Positions 30,013-40,255 of a DNA stretch of 64,000 bases are shown here, in pieces. The DNA lies in contig NZ_LZIL01000051.1 of the NCBI RefSeq assembly GCF_001667075.1, positions 94,961-158,960 of the forward strand. The letters are read 5' to 3'. Position numbers and translations under genes: made by a program. The stretch comes from Mycobacterium sp. 852014-52450_SCH5900713 (GTDB lineage Bacteria > Actinomycetota > Actinomycetes > Mycobacteriales > Mycobacteriaceae). Within the stretch, counting starts at the first letter, position 1; every line of letters begins with the position of its first letter. A model generated the notes under the pieces. That model did no database searches. It was not told the origin of the DNA and was given only the letters and a program-made list of their open reading frames with translations.

Positions 30013-33000
30013 ATGACCGGTGATGCGGAACAACAAGAGTCCACCATCGAGGGTTCGATCAGTCCGGTACGGAAGCGGGTTGCCGAACGTATTCGCCAAC
30101 TGGACGCGACGGACGAACAGTTCCGCAGCACCAAACCGAATGCCGCACTGCAACGAGCGGCGCGCGAACCGGAGCTTCGCCTGACACAGATCCTGCAGAC
30201 CTTCGTCGAGGGCTATGCCGATCGTCCGGCGCTGGGTTGGCGGGCACGGTCGCTGGTCGCCGATCCCGCGACCGGCCGCACCACCGCGCAGCTGCTCCCC
30301 CGGTTCGACACCATCAGCTACCGAGACCTGTGGGCGAACGTGGGCGCGATCGCCAGCGCCTGGCAGCACGACGCCGCCGATCCGGTGATGCCTGGAGACT
30401 TCGTCGCCACAGTGGGTTTCGCCAGCGCGGAATACCTGACCCTCGACCTGGTGTGTGCCTATCTCGGCCTGGTGGCGGTGCCGCTGCAGCACAATGCGGC
30501 GGCCTCACGGTTGCAGCCGATCGTCGCCGAGGTGGAGCCGCGGGTGCTCGCGGCTGGTGCCGGCTACCTGGATCTGGCCGTCGAGGCAGCGCTGGGCAGC
30601 ACGTCGTTGCGGCGCGTGGTGGTTTTCGACTACTCCCCCCAAATCGACGATCAGCGCGAGGCTTTGGAGCGCGCTCGCGTGGAGCTGTCGGCGGCCGGGA
30701 TGGCGGTGACGATCGAGACGTTCGACGAGTTGATCGAGCGGGGCCGCACCCTGCCGCCCGAGCCGGCATACACCGGTGACACCGATCAACGCCTGGCCAT
30801 GATCATGTACACCTCGGGGAGCACCGGACTGCCCAAGGGCGCGATGTACACCGAGCGCATGCTGTGCAAGCTGTGGACCAACGAGCTGATGCCCGACTTC
30901 GCGGACACGCCCGTGTTCAACGTCAACTTCATGCCGCTCAATCACCTCGGTGGCCGGATACCGTTGTCGACCGCGTTCCAAGCGGGCGGCACCAGTTACT
31001 TCGTTCCCGAAAGTGACCTGTCCACGCTGTTCGACGACTGGAACCTGGTGCGCCCCACCGAAATGGGGTTGGTGCCGCGGGTTGCGGAGATGCTCTACCA
31101 GCGCTACCAAAGCGCCGTCGACCGGCGGGTCTTCCAGGGGACCGACCCGGCGTCCGCCGAGGCCGAAGCGCGGGCTGAGTTGCGCGAGCAGGTTTTGGGC
31201 GGACGCATCATCACCGCGTTCTGTGGCACCGCGCCGCTTGCGGCGGAGATGCGCAGTTTTGTGGAGGCCTGCCTGGACGTGCACGTCCTCGACGGCTACG
31301 GCCTGACCGAGGTCGGGATGGTGACCAAGGACGGCCGGATCGCCGCGCCGCCGGTTCTGGGATACAAGCTCATCGACGTTCCCGAACTGGGTTATTTCCT
31401 TACTGACAAACCTTTCCCGCGGGGCGAGCTGCTGGTCAAATCGCTGACCGCGACGCCCGGATACTTCAAGCGCCCGGATGTCACCGCCAACGCCTTCGAC
31501 GAACAGGGCTACTACCGGACCGGGGACGTAATGGCCGAGCTGGAGCCGGGCCGGCTCGCTTACGTCGATCGGCGCAACAACGTATTGAAGCTCGCCCAAG
31601 GCGAATTCGTCGCCGTCGCGCGCCTGGAGGCCGTGTTCAGCAGCGCGGCCCTGGTTCGCCAGATCTTCGTCTACGGCAACAGCGAACGCCCGTACCTGTT
31701 GGCGGTCGTGGTCCCGACCGCCGACGCGCTGGACAGGTTCGCCGGCGACGGCGACGGGCTCAAGGCCGCCCTGCGCGAATCACTGCGCCAGTCAGGCAAA
31801 CTCGCCCAGCTGCAGTCCTACGAGGTGCCCGTCGACTTTCTCGTCGAGGCCGAGCCGTTCAGCGAGGACAACGGGCTGCTGTCCGGGGTGGGCAAGTTGC
31901 TCCGGCCGAAGCTCAAGGAGCACTACCGCGAACGGCTCGAGCAGTTGTATGCGGAGCTGGCAACCAACCGGGTGACGGAGCTCCGGGCGCTGCGCGAGGG
32001 GGTGGCCGACCGTCCGGTCATCGACACGCTGGCTCGCGCCGCCGAAGCGCTGCTCGGCCTGGCCGGCGGCCCGCCCGAACCCGATGCCCTGTTCATCGAA
32101 CTCGGCGGAGATTCCCTGTCGGCCTTGACCTTCTCCAACCTGCTGCGAGACATCTTCGACGTCGAGGTGCCGGTCGGCATGATCATCGGCCCGGCCACCG
32201 ATTTGGGCCAGCTTGCGGAATACGTTGAGGCCGAACGCCGAACGGGGTCCAGGCGAACGACATTCGGGTCGGTGCACGGGCGGGACGCCACCGAGGTCCG
32301 CGCCGCTGACCTCACCCTCGACAAGTTCATCGACGCGAAAACATTGGCCGGCACCCCGGCCTTGCCGCGAGCCACCGGCACCCCGCGCATCGTCCTGTTG
32401 ACCGGCGCCAACGGTTATCTGGGCCGCTTCGTGTGCCTGGAATGGCTGGAGCGGCTCGCCGAGACGGGCGGAAAATTGGTCTGTCTCGTGCGTGGCACCG
32501 ACGCGGCGGCCGCCACCAAGCGGCTGGAGGATGTCTACCGCAGCGGCGATCCGCATCTGGTCGAGCGGTTCCGCGAGCTCGCGGCCGAACATCTCGAGGT
32601 CGTCGCCGGCGATATCGGTGAACCGAATCTGGGGCTGGACCAGCCAACGTGGGACGGGCTGGCCCGCACCGTGGACTTGATCGTCCACCCGGCGGCGCTG
32701 GTCAACCACGTCCTGCCCTACGATCAGCTGTTCGGGCCCAATGTCGTTGGCACCGCCGAGGTTGTCCGCCTGGCGATCACCACCCGCATCAAACCGGTGA
32801 CCTACCTGTCGACGGTCGCGGTGGCCATGTCCGTCGATCCGGCCGACTTCAAAGAGGACGGCGACATCCGCACGATCAGCCCGGTCCGGCCGGTCGACGG
32901 CAGCTACGCCAACGGGTACGCCAACAGCAAGTGGGCCGGCGAGGTGCTGCTGCGCGAGGCGCATGACCTGTGCGAGCTTCCCGTCGCCGTCTTCCGGTCC

Positions 33001-33603
33001 GACATGATCCTCGCCCACAGCCGCTACGCCGGACAGCTGAACGTGCCGGATGCCTTTACGCGGCTGATCTTCAGCTTGCTCGTCACCGGCATCGCACCGT
33101 CGTCGTTCTACGAGACCACCGACGCCGGTGGCCGGGCCGTCGCACATTACGACGGGCTGCCCGCCGACTTCGTGGCCGAAGCGGTGACCGCGCTCGGCGA
33201 GCAGATCGCGACCGCCGCCGACGACACGGGATCCGTCGGGGTGTTTCGCTCCTATGACGTGATGAACCCGCACGACGACGGGATCTCGCTGGACGTGTTC
33301 GTGGACTGGCTGATCGCCGACCGTCACGACATCCGGCGCATCGACGACTACGACGAGTGGCTCGGTCGCTTCGGCACCGCGCTTCGGGCTCTACCGGACA
33401 AGCAGCGCCAACAGTCCGTGCTGCCGTTGCTGGATGCTTACCGGAAGCCGGAGAGGCCGCTGCGTGGCGCGCCGGCCCCGACCGAGGTCTTCCGCGCAGC
33501 GGTCCAGGCCGCCAAACTCGGTGCGGACAGAGACATTCCGCATCTGTCGGCGGACTTGATCGCCAAGTATGTTTTCGATCTGCGATTGCTCGGCCTGCTG
33601 TAG
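30013..33603 (+). CDS. car: Carboxylic acid reductase (CAR / FadD9-type)
   Basis: ATP- and NADPH-dependent reduction of carboxylic acids to aldehydes. 1196 residues in three modules: an adenylation domain ([15 protein letters not shown] at about 265-280, GYYRTGDVM), a carrier domain with the phosphopantetheine Ser701 in ELGGDSLS, and a thioester reductase with the NADPH loop TGANGYLG (797-804) and the Tyr969/Lys973 pair in YANSK. It needs a phosphopantetheinyl transferase encoded elsewhere. ATG 30013 begins MTGDAEQQ; an upstream start at 29947 is possible. H37Rv has a paralogue (fadD9) elsewhere, not at this locus. Confidence 0.95.
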   Translation: MTGDAEQQESTIEGSISPVRKRVAERIRQLDATDEQFRSTKPNAALQRAAREPELRLTQILQTFVEGYADRPALGWRARSLVADPATGRTTAQLLPRFDTISYRDLWANVGAIASAWQHDAADPVMPGDFVATVGFASAEYLTLDLVCAYLGLVAVPLQHNAAASRLQPIVAEVEPRVLAAGAGYLDLAVEAALGSTSLRRVVVFDYSPQIDDQREALERARVELSAAGMAVTIETFDELIERGRTLPPEPAYTGDTDQRLAMIMYTSGSTGLPKGAMYTERMLCKLWTNELMPDFADTPVFNVNFMPLNHLGGRIPLSTAFQAGGTSYFVPESDLSTLFDDWNLVRPTEMGLVPRVAEMLYQRYQSAVDRRVFQGTDPASAEAEARAELREQVLGGRIITAFCGTAPLAAEMRSFVEACLDVHVLDGYGLTEVGMVTKDGRIAAPPVLGYKLIDVPELGYFLTDKPFPRGELLVKSLTATPGYFKRPDVTANAFDEQGYYRTGDVMAELEPGRLAYVDRRNNVLKLAQGEFVAVARLEAVFSSAALVRQIFVYGNSERPYLLAVVVPTADALDRFAGDGDGLKAALRESLRQSGKLAQLQSYEVPVDFLVEAEPFSEDNGLLSGVGKLLRPKLKEHYRERLEQLYAELATNRVTELRALREGVADRPVIDTLARAAEALLGLAGGPPEPDALFIELGGDSLSALTFSNLLRDIFDVEVPVGMIIGPATDLGQLAEYVEAERRTGSRRTTFGSVHGRDATEVRAADLTLDKFIDAKTLAGTPALPRATGTPRIVLLTGANGYLGRFVCLEWLERLAETGGKLVCLVRGTDAAAATKRLEDVYRSGDPHLVERFRELAAEHLEVVAGDIGEPNLGLDQPTWDGLARTVDLIVHPAALVNHVLPYDQLFGPNVVGTAEVVRLAITTRIKPVTYLSTVAVAMSVDPADFKEDGDIRTISPVRPVDGSYANGYANSKWAGEVLLREAHDLCELPVAVFRSDMILAHSRYAGQLNVPDAFTRLIFSLLVTGIAPSSFYETTDAGGRAVAHYDGLPADFVAEAVTALGEQIATAADDTGSVGVFRSYDVMNPHDDGISLDVFVDWLIADRHDIRRIDDYDEWLGRFGTALRALPDKQRQQSVLPLLDAYRKPERPLRGAPAPTEVFRAAVQAAKLGADRDIPHLSADLIAKYVFDLRLLGLL

Positions 33604-33614
33604 ACGCGGCGCGC

Positions 33615-34238
33615 CTAGCCGGGCAGCGCCTTCTTGATGGCGGCGTCCTGCTTGCGCCCGATATCGACGGCCACGGCCGGATTGATCGGATCGCCAGGCG
33701 CGCTGTGGAATTCGAGGTTCACCAGCGCTCTGCCCTCGCTGAACAGCAACACCGTCACCGATTGCGCTGTGTCGGGCGATGTGCCGGAGATGATGGTCCC
33801 GTTGGAGCCGACGTCGATCGGCTGCCACGTGCCGTTGACCGTGCCGCCGTAATTGGCTCGGGTCCTGTCGATTCCGGCCGCCGCCGTCGCGGGATCGGCG
33901 ACGATGAGGATGCTGTCGCCGATTCGACGGCTGTGGTCGGCGCTCGCGAACAGCTGAGCCACACCGGGCGCATTGTTGGGGTTCAGCACGGGCGGTTGCG
34001 GGGCGGTGAGATCGCCGCCGATGTCGGCCGGCTTGATCAGGAGTGCGCTGTAATCCATGGGTTGGCCCGGCGACGGGCTGGAGACGCTGGAACTCATAGA
34101 GCGCGCAGCGGAACTCGAGTCAGTGGGGGACGCGTTGTTGCCGCCCCCGCAGCCGGCAAGCGTCGCGCCGGCCATGACGGTGGCCACCGCCCATCCGGCG
34201 GCATCGATGCGAGCAACCTCCATGGCCATTCCTTCCAC
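33615..34238 (-). CDS. Predicted mycobacterial lipoprotein
   Basis: 207 residues with a lipoprotein signal: hydrophobic WAVATVMAGAT followed by the lipobox LAGC at Cys30, then a Ser-rich linker (SPTDSSSAARSMSSSVSSPSP). The mature domain (about 60-205) has the composition of the small PknH-sensor or LpqN-like extracytoplasmic folds of mycobacteria, but I cannot name the family. Several in-frame ATGs lie close together (4th and 6th residues), so the start is uncertain by a few codons. It converges with the reductase gene. Confidence 0.82.
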   Translation of the reverse strand: MEGMAMEVARIDAAGWAVATVMAGATLAGCGGGNNASPTDSSSAARSMSSSVSSPSPGQPMDYSALLIKPADIGGDLTAPQPPVLNPNNAPGVAQLFASADHSRRIGDSILIVADPATAAAGIDRTRANYGGTVNGTWQPIDVGSNGTIISGTSPDTAQSVTVLLFSEGRALVNLEFHSAPGDPINPAVAVDIGRKQDAAIKKALPG

Positions 34239-34351
34239 GTCCTGGCCGGCGGCGCACTCGAACGTGCGCCCGCGCGACGGTGAGTGGGTACCCGTTTTCC
34301 AGCGCCTATGCTGGCGTCGGTGGCCATGGGTGCGGCGGGGAGGAGATCGAG

Positions 34352-35314
34352 ATGACGGTTGCGACTGCGCGCGCCGTTCGGTTCGACCGGTACGGGGACC
34401 GCGAGGTGTTGTACGTGGCGGACATCGACATGCCCGTCCCCGCGGCCGGTGAGGTGGTCGTCGAGGTCCGCGCCGCCGGGATCAACCCCGGCGAGGCCGC
34501 CATCCGAACCGGGGCGATACATGAGATGTTTCCCGCGACGTTTCCGTCCGGCGAGGGCAGCGACCTCGCCGGCGTGGTGACCGCGCTAGGCCCCGGGGTC
34601 ACCGAATTCTCGGTCGGCGACGAGGTTTTGGGGTTCAGCTTGCGCCGCTCCAGCCACGCGACCCATGCCGCGGTGCCGGTCGGCCAGCTGATTCGCAAAC
34701 CGGCCCAACTCAGTTGGGAGGTCGCGGGTTCGCTGTACGTAGTCGGCGTGACCGCGTACGCGGCCGTCCGCGCGGTGGCGCCGCAACCGGGTGAGACCGT
34801 GGCCGTCTCGGCGGCGGCCGGCGGGGTGGGCAGCCTCGTCGTGCAGCTTCTGGTGCTGCGCGAGGCGCGGGTGCTCGGCATCGCCGGACCGGGCAACGCC
34901 GACTGGCTGCGGGCTCACGGCGTCACCCCGATCCCTTATGGCGACGGCCTGGCCGAGCGGCTGCGCGAAGCGGCGCCCACCGGGATCGACGCGTTCATCG
35001 ATCTGTTCGGCCCCGACTACGTGCAGCTCGCCGTCGACCTCGGCGTCGCACCCGAACGAATCGACACCATCATCTCGTTCCAGAAGGCCGGCGAAGTCGG
35101 CGCCAAGACCGAAGGCAGCGCCGAGGCGTCGACCCCGGAGGTGCTGGCCGAGATGGCCGACCTCGTCGTCAGCGGCGCCATCGATTTCGAGGTCGCCGCC
35201 ACCTATCCGCTGGATCGGGTCGCCGACGCCTACGAACAATTGGAGAAGCGGCACACCCGCGGCAAAATCGTTCTGCTGCCGAACGATTCGATCCATAGCA
35301 GAGCCATCCCGTAG
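34352..35314 (+). CDS. MDR-family NADPH:quinone-type oxidoreductase
   Basis: 320 residues: GroES-like N-terminal domain (AAGINPGEAAIRTG, EGSDLAGVVTALGPGV) and a Rossmann domain with the AAAGGVGSLVVQL nucleotide loop. No catalytic or structural zinc Cys cluster is visible, so it belongs to the zinc-free quinone-reductase/enoyl-reductase branch. ATG 34352 follows a GGGGAGGAG ribosome-binding site. It is divergent from the lipoprotein gene. Confidence 0.9.
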   Translation: MTVATARAVRFDRYGDREVLYVADIDMPVPAAGEVVVEVRAAGINPGEAAIRTGAIHEMFPATFPSGEGSDLAGVVTALGPGVTEFSVGDEVLGFSLRRSSHATHAAVPVGQLIRKPAQLSWEVAGSLYVVGVTAYAAVRAVAPQPGETVAVSAAAGGVGSLVVQLLVLREARVLGIAGPGNADWLRAHGVTPIPYGDGLAERLREAAPTGIDAFIDLFGPDYVQLAVDLGVAPERIDTIISFQKAGEVGAKTEGSAEASTPEVLAEMADLVVSGAIDFEVAATYPLDRVADAYEQLEKRHTRGKIVLLPNDSIHSRAIP

Positions 35315-35387
35315 TTCTGCCCGCCCCAACGCGCCGGCGCCGACGGCCTCGGAAGAGACGAGGGTCGTGGTGTTCTCGTGGAATCCG

Positions 35388-35597
35388 TCACCGCCGGTTG
35401 CCGGTCGAAGCGTGCCCGCCCAGCGAGGCGGTGACGACCGCGATCGGCATCCGTGACACGTACAGGTTGGCCCGCTCCTGGGGAGTCAGGGTGGTCCGCG
35501 CGTGCACCTTGCCGACCAACAGCCGCGCCGAGCGGAGCAACGCCCGTCCGCGCCCCCCGGTCCGACCGTGAACGCGGTGTGTGACAACAAATGCCAT
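35388..35597 (-). CDS. Small basic protein of unknown function
   Basis: 69 residues, MAFVVTHRVHGRTGGRGRALLRSARLLVGKVHARTTLTPQERANLYVSRMPIAVV..., Arg-rich and without a signal or membrane helix. The AAAGGAGAAG Shine-Dalgarno six bases before the ATG is one of the best in the window and argues that it is real. Alone on its strand between the MDR gene and a long gene-poor gap. No family recognised. Confidence 0.6.
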   Translation of the reverse strand: MAFVVTHRVHGRTGGRGRALLRSARLLVGKVHARTTLTPQERANLYVSRMPIAVVTASLGGHASTGNRR

Positions 35598-36176
35598 GAT
35601 CTTCTCCTTTGGGAAGGTCCGATCGGCTCAGCTCATGGCGCGGGGTAGGGGCGGCAGCTCGCGGGCAGGCATTGCGCGCGAATCACCGGAACGCCCGTGA
35701 AAGCTCAGGCGGCAGAAGGAATGCCGGAACCGGATCGGGACAAGACGGAATTGGGATACGGACTATCGCTTGGACTGGTCTCGCTCATCTCGCCCTCACC
35801 TCCTCACGGCCACGACACACGCGGGTGTCACACATCACCTGAAACGGGAGAGGCACGAACGCCGGCGACGTGCCGGCCGACGCACCCCTCTCGTCGGAGC
35901 TTCGGCACTGCACGGCGTATCCGAAACTTCCGGAAGCCACTTGGGCTCAACCCTTGGGTCCGGGAAGAGCTGTCCTGACCCGGGGCGTCTCTCGACGTTC
36001 GGGGTCAGTGGCCTGTGTCCATGCAGACGCCTCACCTACCGAGGTGCTTGCGAAACCCTTTCTACACCGCGGTTCAGGGCCCGTCAAACTGATTGACATA
36101 TCCCTTACGGCGGCTCACCGCCGCTCCGACCTGCGCGCGGTCGGTCGCCGGCCACCGCGCGCCTACCCTCGACAGC
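35598..36176. other. 579-base gap with no supported gene
   Basis: Several short open frames exist on both strands, for example a 93-codon frame at 35697-35978 starting LGYGLSLGLVSLIS after a charged lead. None has a ribosome-binding site, family match or consistent codon bias. Base composition is less GC-biased than the flanks. It could hold promoters for the small ORF and the methyltransferase gene, or a decayed gene. Confidence 0.5.
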
Positions 36177-36836
36177 ATGGCCAACACTCTGCAAGATCCG
36201 AAGGTCGCGACCGTGCTCGACCGCATGTATACCGAAGCGAAGAACCAGATGTCGCTGTTACGTCAGCGGCATGGCGACTTCGACCGGCCGATGACGGCGC
36301 AGGAGCGCGCCGACGCGATGAGCGAGTTCTACATCCCGGTCACTCCCGAAGCGGGCCGGCTGCTGTACGCCCTGGTGCGTGCGACCCGCCCGGGCACCGT
36401 CGTCGAGTTCGGGATGTCGTTCGGCATCTCCGCGCTCCACCTGGCGTCGGCGGTGCGGGACAACGGCGCCGGGCGGGTGGTGACGACCGAACTCAACGAC
36501 AGCAAGATCGCCGCCGCTCGGAAGACGTTCGCCGAAACCGGCCTGGACGAGGCGATCACCATCCTCGAAGGGGACGCGCTGGCCACGCTGGCCGAGCTGG
36601 ACGGGCCGATCGACTTCGTCTTGCTGGACGGTTGGAAGGACCTCTATCTGCCGGTGATCGAGCTGCTCGAACCGCGGTTGTCGACGGGCGCATTGGTGGT
36701 GGCCGACAACACCAGCGCCGCAGACACCCAGCCGTATCTGGACCGGGTGCGCAATCCCGCGAACGGCTACGTCAGCTTCAACTTTGCGGTACGGGACAGC
36801 GACAGCATGGAAATCAGCTGCCGCACCGGCGATTAG
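36177..36836 (+). CDS. Class I SAM-dependent O-methyltransferase
   Basis: 219 residues: SAM motif I VVEFGMSFGISALHLA, motif II VTTELNDSKIAAARKTF, the acidic ALAELDGPIDFVLLDGWKDLYLPVIELL segment with metal-type Asp, and a C-terminal NFAVRDSDSMEISCR strand. It resembles the caffeoyl-CoA/catechol O-methyltransferase group (type MTF_3). The substrate is unknown. Its stop overlaps the convergent acyltransferase stop by four bases. Confidence 0.9.
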   Translation: MANTLQDPKVATVLDRMYTEAKNQMSLLRQRHGDFDRPMTAQERADAMSEFYIPVTPEAGRLLYALVRATRPGTVVEFGMSFGISALHLASAVRDNGAGRVVTTELNDSKIAAARKTFAETGLDEAITILEGDALATLAELDGPIDFVLLDGWKDLYLPVIELLEPRLSTGALVVADNTSAADTQPYLDRVRNPANGYVSFNFAVRDSDSMEISCRTGD

Positions 36837-38836
36837 CGCAGGGATTCCTCGAGCCACGGCGTCAACCACTTCACCGCTTCGGGGGTGAGGTGTACGCCGT
36901 CGCTGCGCACCTTGATGCCGTCGACCTTGGCGGTGTAAACGCCGTCCGGACAGAGCTTTTTGTTCAGGTCCAGGATTTGCACATTCGGATGGTGGCTGAC
37001 GGTCTTGCGCAGCATGGTGTTCCACAGGTTCACCCGGTCGGGCTGATCCTCCGGATACAGTCGGCCGTCCGGCTTTTCGCCACCCCTGCTGTACGGCACG
37101 GTGGCGACCACCACTCGAACGCCGGTGGAGCTGACGATGTTCAGCGCCCGCTCCAGCTCGCCGTTGAGATACGCGTCGAAGGTGGGGTCCCCGATGTGTG
37201 TCCATTGCCCCTCGTTGACGCGGTCGACGGTTTCCCAGCGGCCGATGATCAGCAGCGCGACGTCCGGCTGGTCCTGGCTGACCTGTTTCGACCATCGAAT
37301 CGGCCAGCCGTCGCATTCGGCTCTCTGCTCCAGGGTTTGGCCGATGTACCGATACGGCGTGCCGCGCACCAGGCTGCAGCCGATGACGGTGTGGTCGAGG
37401 AACGCGAATCCCGGCGTGGGTGGCAGGTAGTGCATCCATGTCCACCCGATCGAATCGCCGAACACCGAAACGGTGAAGGGCCGGTTGGGGTCCCGGGGGC
37501 CGGGCGGGCGGCTGCCGCCCGGCGGGGACGGAGATACCGCTGCGACCGCAGAGACTCCCGGCGGCAGTCCCGCCTCACGCAGGCCGGGGCCGGTCCCCAC
37601 CGGAACCACCAGCAGGGTCACCGCGGCGGCGCTGGCCACCGTCGCCGCCGCCAGCGGCAGCAGCGGCACTCGCGCGGGCCGCCAGCGCCGGATGGGTTGC
37701 TCGATCAGCCACCACGACGCCGCGGCCAGCACCACCGTCGCGCCGCACCGGGCGGCGAAGAGTGGCAGTCCACTCCAGCCGGTGCGTTCGCCGTTGAGCG
37801 CCAGGAAGATCGGCCAGTGCCACAGATAGACGCCGTAGGAGATGGTGCCCAGCCACACCAGGGGTGGTGCGGCCAGGACGCGGGCTACCGGTCCCCGCTG
37901 TTCCAGGGCCACCGGCGCCACCACGAGGACGGCGGCGATCGCAACCCCGATGAGCAGCCCGTGGCGGAACTCGCCGCTGCTGCCGGTGGCGTAATGGGTC
38001 GCCGCCGCGAGGCCCGCCAGGCCGGCGAGCGGTAGAACGCGCGCGACCCGCCGGGCCCACCGGGTCCGGATCAGGCACCAGCCCCGGTTCAGCGACGGCC
38101 AGTCGCGGACCAGCAGGGCCGCCGCCGCGGCGCCGGTCAGCAGCGCCTGCGCGCGGGTGTCGGTGCCGAAATAGACTCGGTCGCGGGTGTCGTCGGACAC
38201 CATCCCCATGGCGATCGCGGCCGAAGCCAGCGCCCCCACGGTGGCGATGACGAACATGGCGAAGCGGACTCCGCCCACGGTGGCCCGGGTGGAGCGGCGC
38301 CTGGCCCGCGCGGCCAGCAGCAGCGTCACCGCGATCAGCAGCACCGGCCACACGAAGTAGTACTGCTCCTCGACCCCGAGCGACCAGGTGTGCTGCAGCG
38401 GCGAGGGCGGGGCGCCCTGCGTGAAGTAGTCGGTCTTCTGGGCGACGAACCGCCAGTTCGCCATCCATACGAACGCCGCGATGGCGTCGTCGCGCAGGCC
38501 GGTGAGGGACCGATCGGGAAGCAGTTGGCGGGCCGCCGCCACGGTGAGCACCATCAACATCAGGGCCGGCAGCAACCGGCGCGCACGGCGAATCCAGAAG
38601 CCGGTCAGCTCAATCCGGCCGGTGCGTCCCAGCTCGTCCAAAAGCAGCGAGGTGATCAGAAACCCGCTGAGCACGAAGAAGACGTCGACGCCGATGAATC
38701 CGCCGCTCACCCCGGGGATGCCGCCATGGCCGACCAGCACCAACGCGACCGCTATCGCGCGTAACCCGTCGAGCGCGGGAATGCCGCTGCGCCGCTCCGG
38801 CTTGTCCCAGATCGCCAGCCGACCGGCCCTGCGCAC
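36833..38836 (-). CDS. Acyltransferase-3 / SGNH fusion membrane protein (OafA-like)
   Basis: 667 residues. The N-terminal 400 residues are an acyltransferase-3 domain with about ten membrane helices (IPALDGLRAIAVALVLVGHGG, GFIGVDVFFVLSGFLI, HTWSLGVEEQYYF). The C-terminal extracytoplasmic SGNH domain has VFGDSIGW (Ser), the Gly/Asn blocks and SDGVHLTPEAV (Asp-x-x-His). Such proteins O-acylate extracellular glycans or glycolipids. It is probably the Rv0111 counterpart, given its place between ldtA and the rhomboid gene. Confidence 0.93.
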   Translation of the reverse strand: MRRAGRLAIWDKPERRSGIPALDGLRAIAVALVLVGHGGIPGVSGGFIGVDVFFVLSGFLITSLLLDELGRTGRIELTGFWIRRARRLLPALMLMVLTVAAARQLLPDRSLTGLRDDAIAAFVWMANWRFVAQKTDYFTQGAPPSPLQHTWSLGVEEQYYFVWPVLLIAVTLLLAARARRRSTRATVGGVRFAMFVIATVGALASAAIAMGMVSDDTRDRVYFGTDTRAQALLTGAAAAALLVRDWPSLNRGWCLIRTRWARRVARVLPLAGLAGLAAATHYATGSSGEFRHGLLIGVAIAAVLVVAPVALEQRGPVARVLAAPPLVWLGTISYGVYLWHWPIFLALNGERTGWSGLPLFAARCGATVVLAAASWWLIEQPIRRWRPARVPLLPLAAATVASAAAVTLLVVPVGTGPGLREAGLPPGVSAVAAVSPSPPGGSRPPGPRDPNRPFTVSVFGDSIGWTWMHYLPPTPGFAFLDHTVIGCSLVRGTPYRYIGQTLEQRAECDGWPIRWSKQVSQDQPDVALLIIGRWETVDRVNEGQWTHIGDPTFDAYLNGELERALNIVSSTGVRVVVATVPYSRGGEKPDGRLYPEDQPDRVNLWNTMLRKTVSHHPNVQILDLNKKLCPDGVYTAKVDGIKVRSDGVHLTPEAVKWLTPWLEESLR

Positions 38837-39064
38837 GGGAGCGACCCAGCGGGGCTGCCGAGCACGACAGGCCGGCGCGGGATTGGTCCCGCCCGGCTCA
38901 GCGCTCGCGGTTAGCGCGCCCTGACCACCATGTCGCCCGGCGCCATAGTTGATGCCGATACGTCGCTGCCCCTCCTCTTGATCGGAGCCAGCTTAAAGGC
39001 GACGCGGCCGGATCGACCGGAGACACGCGAAGACCTGCTTCGCTTTTGGCCGGTGTCGCGCGTG

Positions 39065-40255
39065 CTATACGGGCCCGGCCGGTTTCACGTCGGCGTTCAC
39101 GTCGACCAGGGCCAGCCCGAGCTCCTCGAGTACCTCTTCGGTATCCGCGCCGAGCTCCGGGGCCGGCCCGGCGACGCGGCCCGGCGTGCGGGAAAACCAG
39201 GTCGGCACACCGGGGAACCGCACCGGGCCGTGCTGCGTGTGCACGGTCTCGAAAAAGCCGACGGCGTTGAGGTGCTCGTCGTCGAACAGGGTCGCCGGGC
39301 TGGCCAGCGACGCGGCCGGTATCTCGAGTTCGCGGAACAGATCCAGCCACTCCTGCGTCGTCCGCTGCGCCATCGTCTCGGCCAGCAGCGCGTACACGGC
39401 GTCGATCTGGCGCGCGCGCCGCTCGAGTGTGGCGTACAGATCGCTCTGCCACGGGGGCCGCACCGCGGCCATGAAGGCGGCCCAATGCTTGTCGTTGTAG
39501 ATCAGCGCGGCGATGTAGCCGTCACTGGTGCGGTACGGCCGCCGGTTCGGCGCCACCGTCCGCGGATACACCGCGGGGCCCAGGGGCGGATCGAACATGG
39601 CGCCGTTGGCGTGTTCGACGAGCATGAACGACGCCATCGTCTCGAACATGCCGACTTCGACCTCTTGTCCCTCACCGGTGCGCTCGCGATGGAACAGCGC
39701 CATCATCGTGGCATAGAGCGCGGTGAGGCCGGCGACCTTGTCGGCCATGATCGTTCCGACGTAATTTGGTTCACCCGTCAACTGCTCTTGGACGAACGGC
39801 AACCCGCACGCGGCCTGGATGGTGTCGTCGTAGGCGGGCAGGTCCCTGTTGGGGCCGCGCCGGCTGTAGCCGTAGCAGTTGGTGTAGACGATGCCCGGAT
39901 TGATCGCCGCCACCTCGTCGTAGCTGAACCCCAGCCGGGCAACCGCTTTGGAGCGCATCGAGTGGATGAAAACGTCGGACCGTTCGATGAGCGCGCGCAG
40001 GACGGCCTTGCCCGAATCCGACTGCAGGTCGACGGTGATCCCCCGCTTGCCGCGGTTGACATTGACGAAGACGCCACCCATGCCCCGGGCCGGCCCGACC
40101 GACACATAACGCGTGTCGTCACCTTGCGGGGGTTCGACCTTGATGACGTCGGCGCCCATGTCGGCCATGATCTGCGTGCAGTAGGGACCCATCACCATCG
40201 CCGTCAGGTCGACGACGCGCACGCCCGTGAGCGGGCCGGGCCCGCGGCTAGACAT
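39065..40255 (-). CDS. CaiB/BaiF family III CoA-transferase
   Basis: 396 residues. Family III blocks: [41 protein letters not shown] at the N-terminus, [17 protein letters not shown], and an active-site region [10 protein letters not shown] with the catalytic-type Asp. It moves CoA between carboxylic acids. It is the last gene of the leftward arm of the catabolic island, overlapping the SDR stop by eight bases. Confidence 0.93.
   Translation of the reverse strand: MSSRGPGPLTGVRVVDLTAMVMGPYCTQIMADMGADVIKVEPPQGDDTRYVSVGPARGMGGVFVNVNRGKRGITVDLQSDSGKAVLRALIERSDVFIHSMRSKAVARLGFSYDEVAAINPGIVYTNCYGYSRRGPNRDLPAYDDTIQAACGLPFVQEQLTGEPNYVGTIMADKVAGLTALYATMMALFHRERTGEGQEVEVGMFETMASFMLVEHANGAMFDPPLGPAVYPRTVAPNRRPYRTSDGYIAALIYNDKHWAAFMAAVRPPWQSDLYATLERRARQIDAVYALLAETMAQRTTQEWLDLFRELEIPAASLASPATLFDDEHLNAVGFFETVHTQHGPVRFPGVPTWFSRTPGRVAGPAPELGADTEEVLEELGLALVDVNADVKPAGPV

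Noticed and set aside
35697..35978. 93-codon frame beginning near LGYGLSLGLVSLIS
   Set aside because: No ribosome-binding site, no family match and a Pro/Arg-rich low-confidence tail.
35870..38035. 721-codon frame over the gap, methyltransferase and acyltransferase genes
   Set aside because: It crosses one real gene out of frame and another in antisense, with no domain.
38876..38891. GCGGGA-TTGG-TCCCGC hairpin beyond the acyltransferase start
   Set aside because: It lies in the 5' region of the gene, is short, and has no T tract, so a terminator is not supported.
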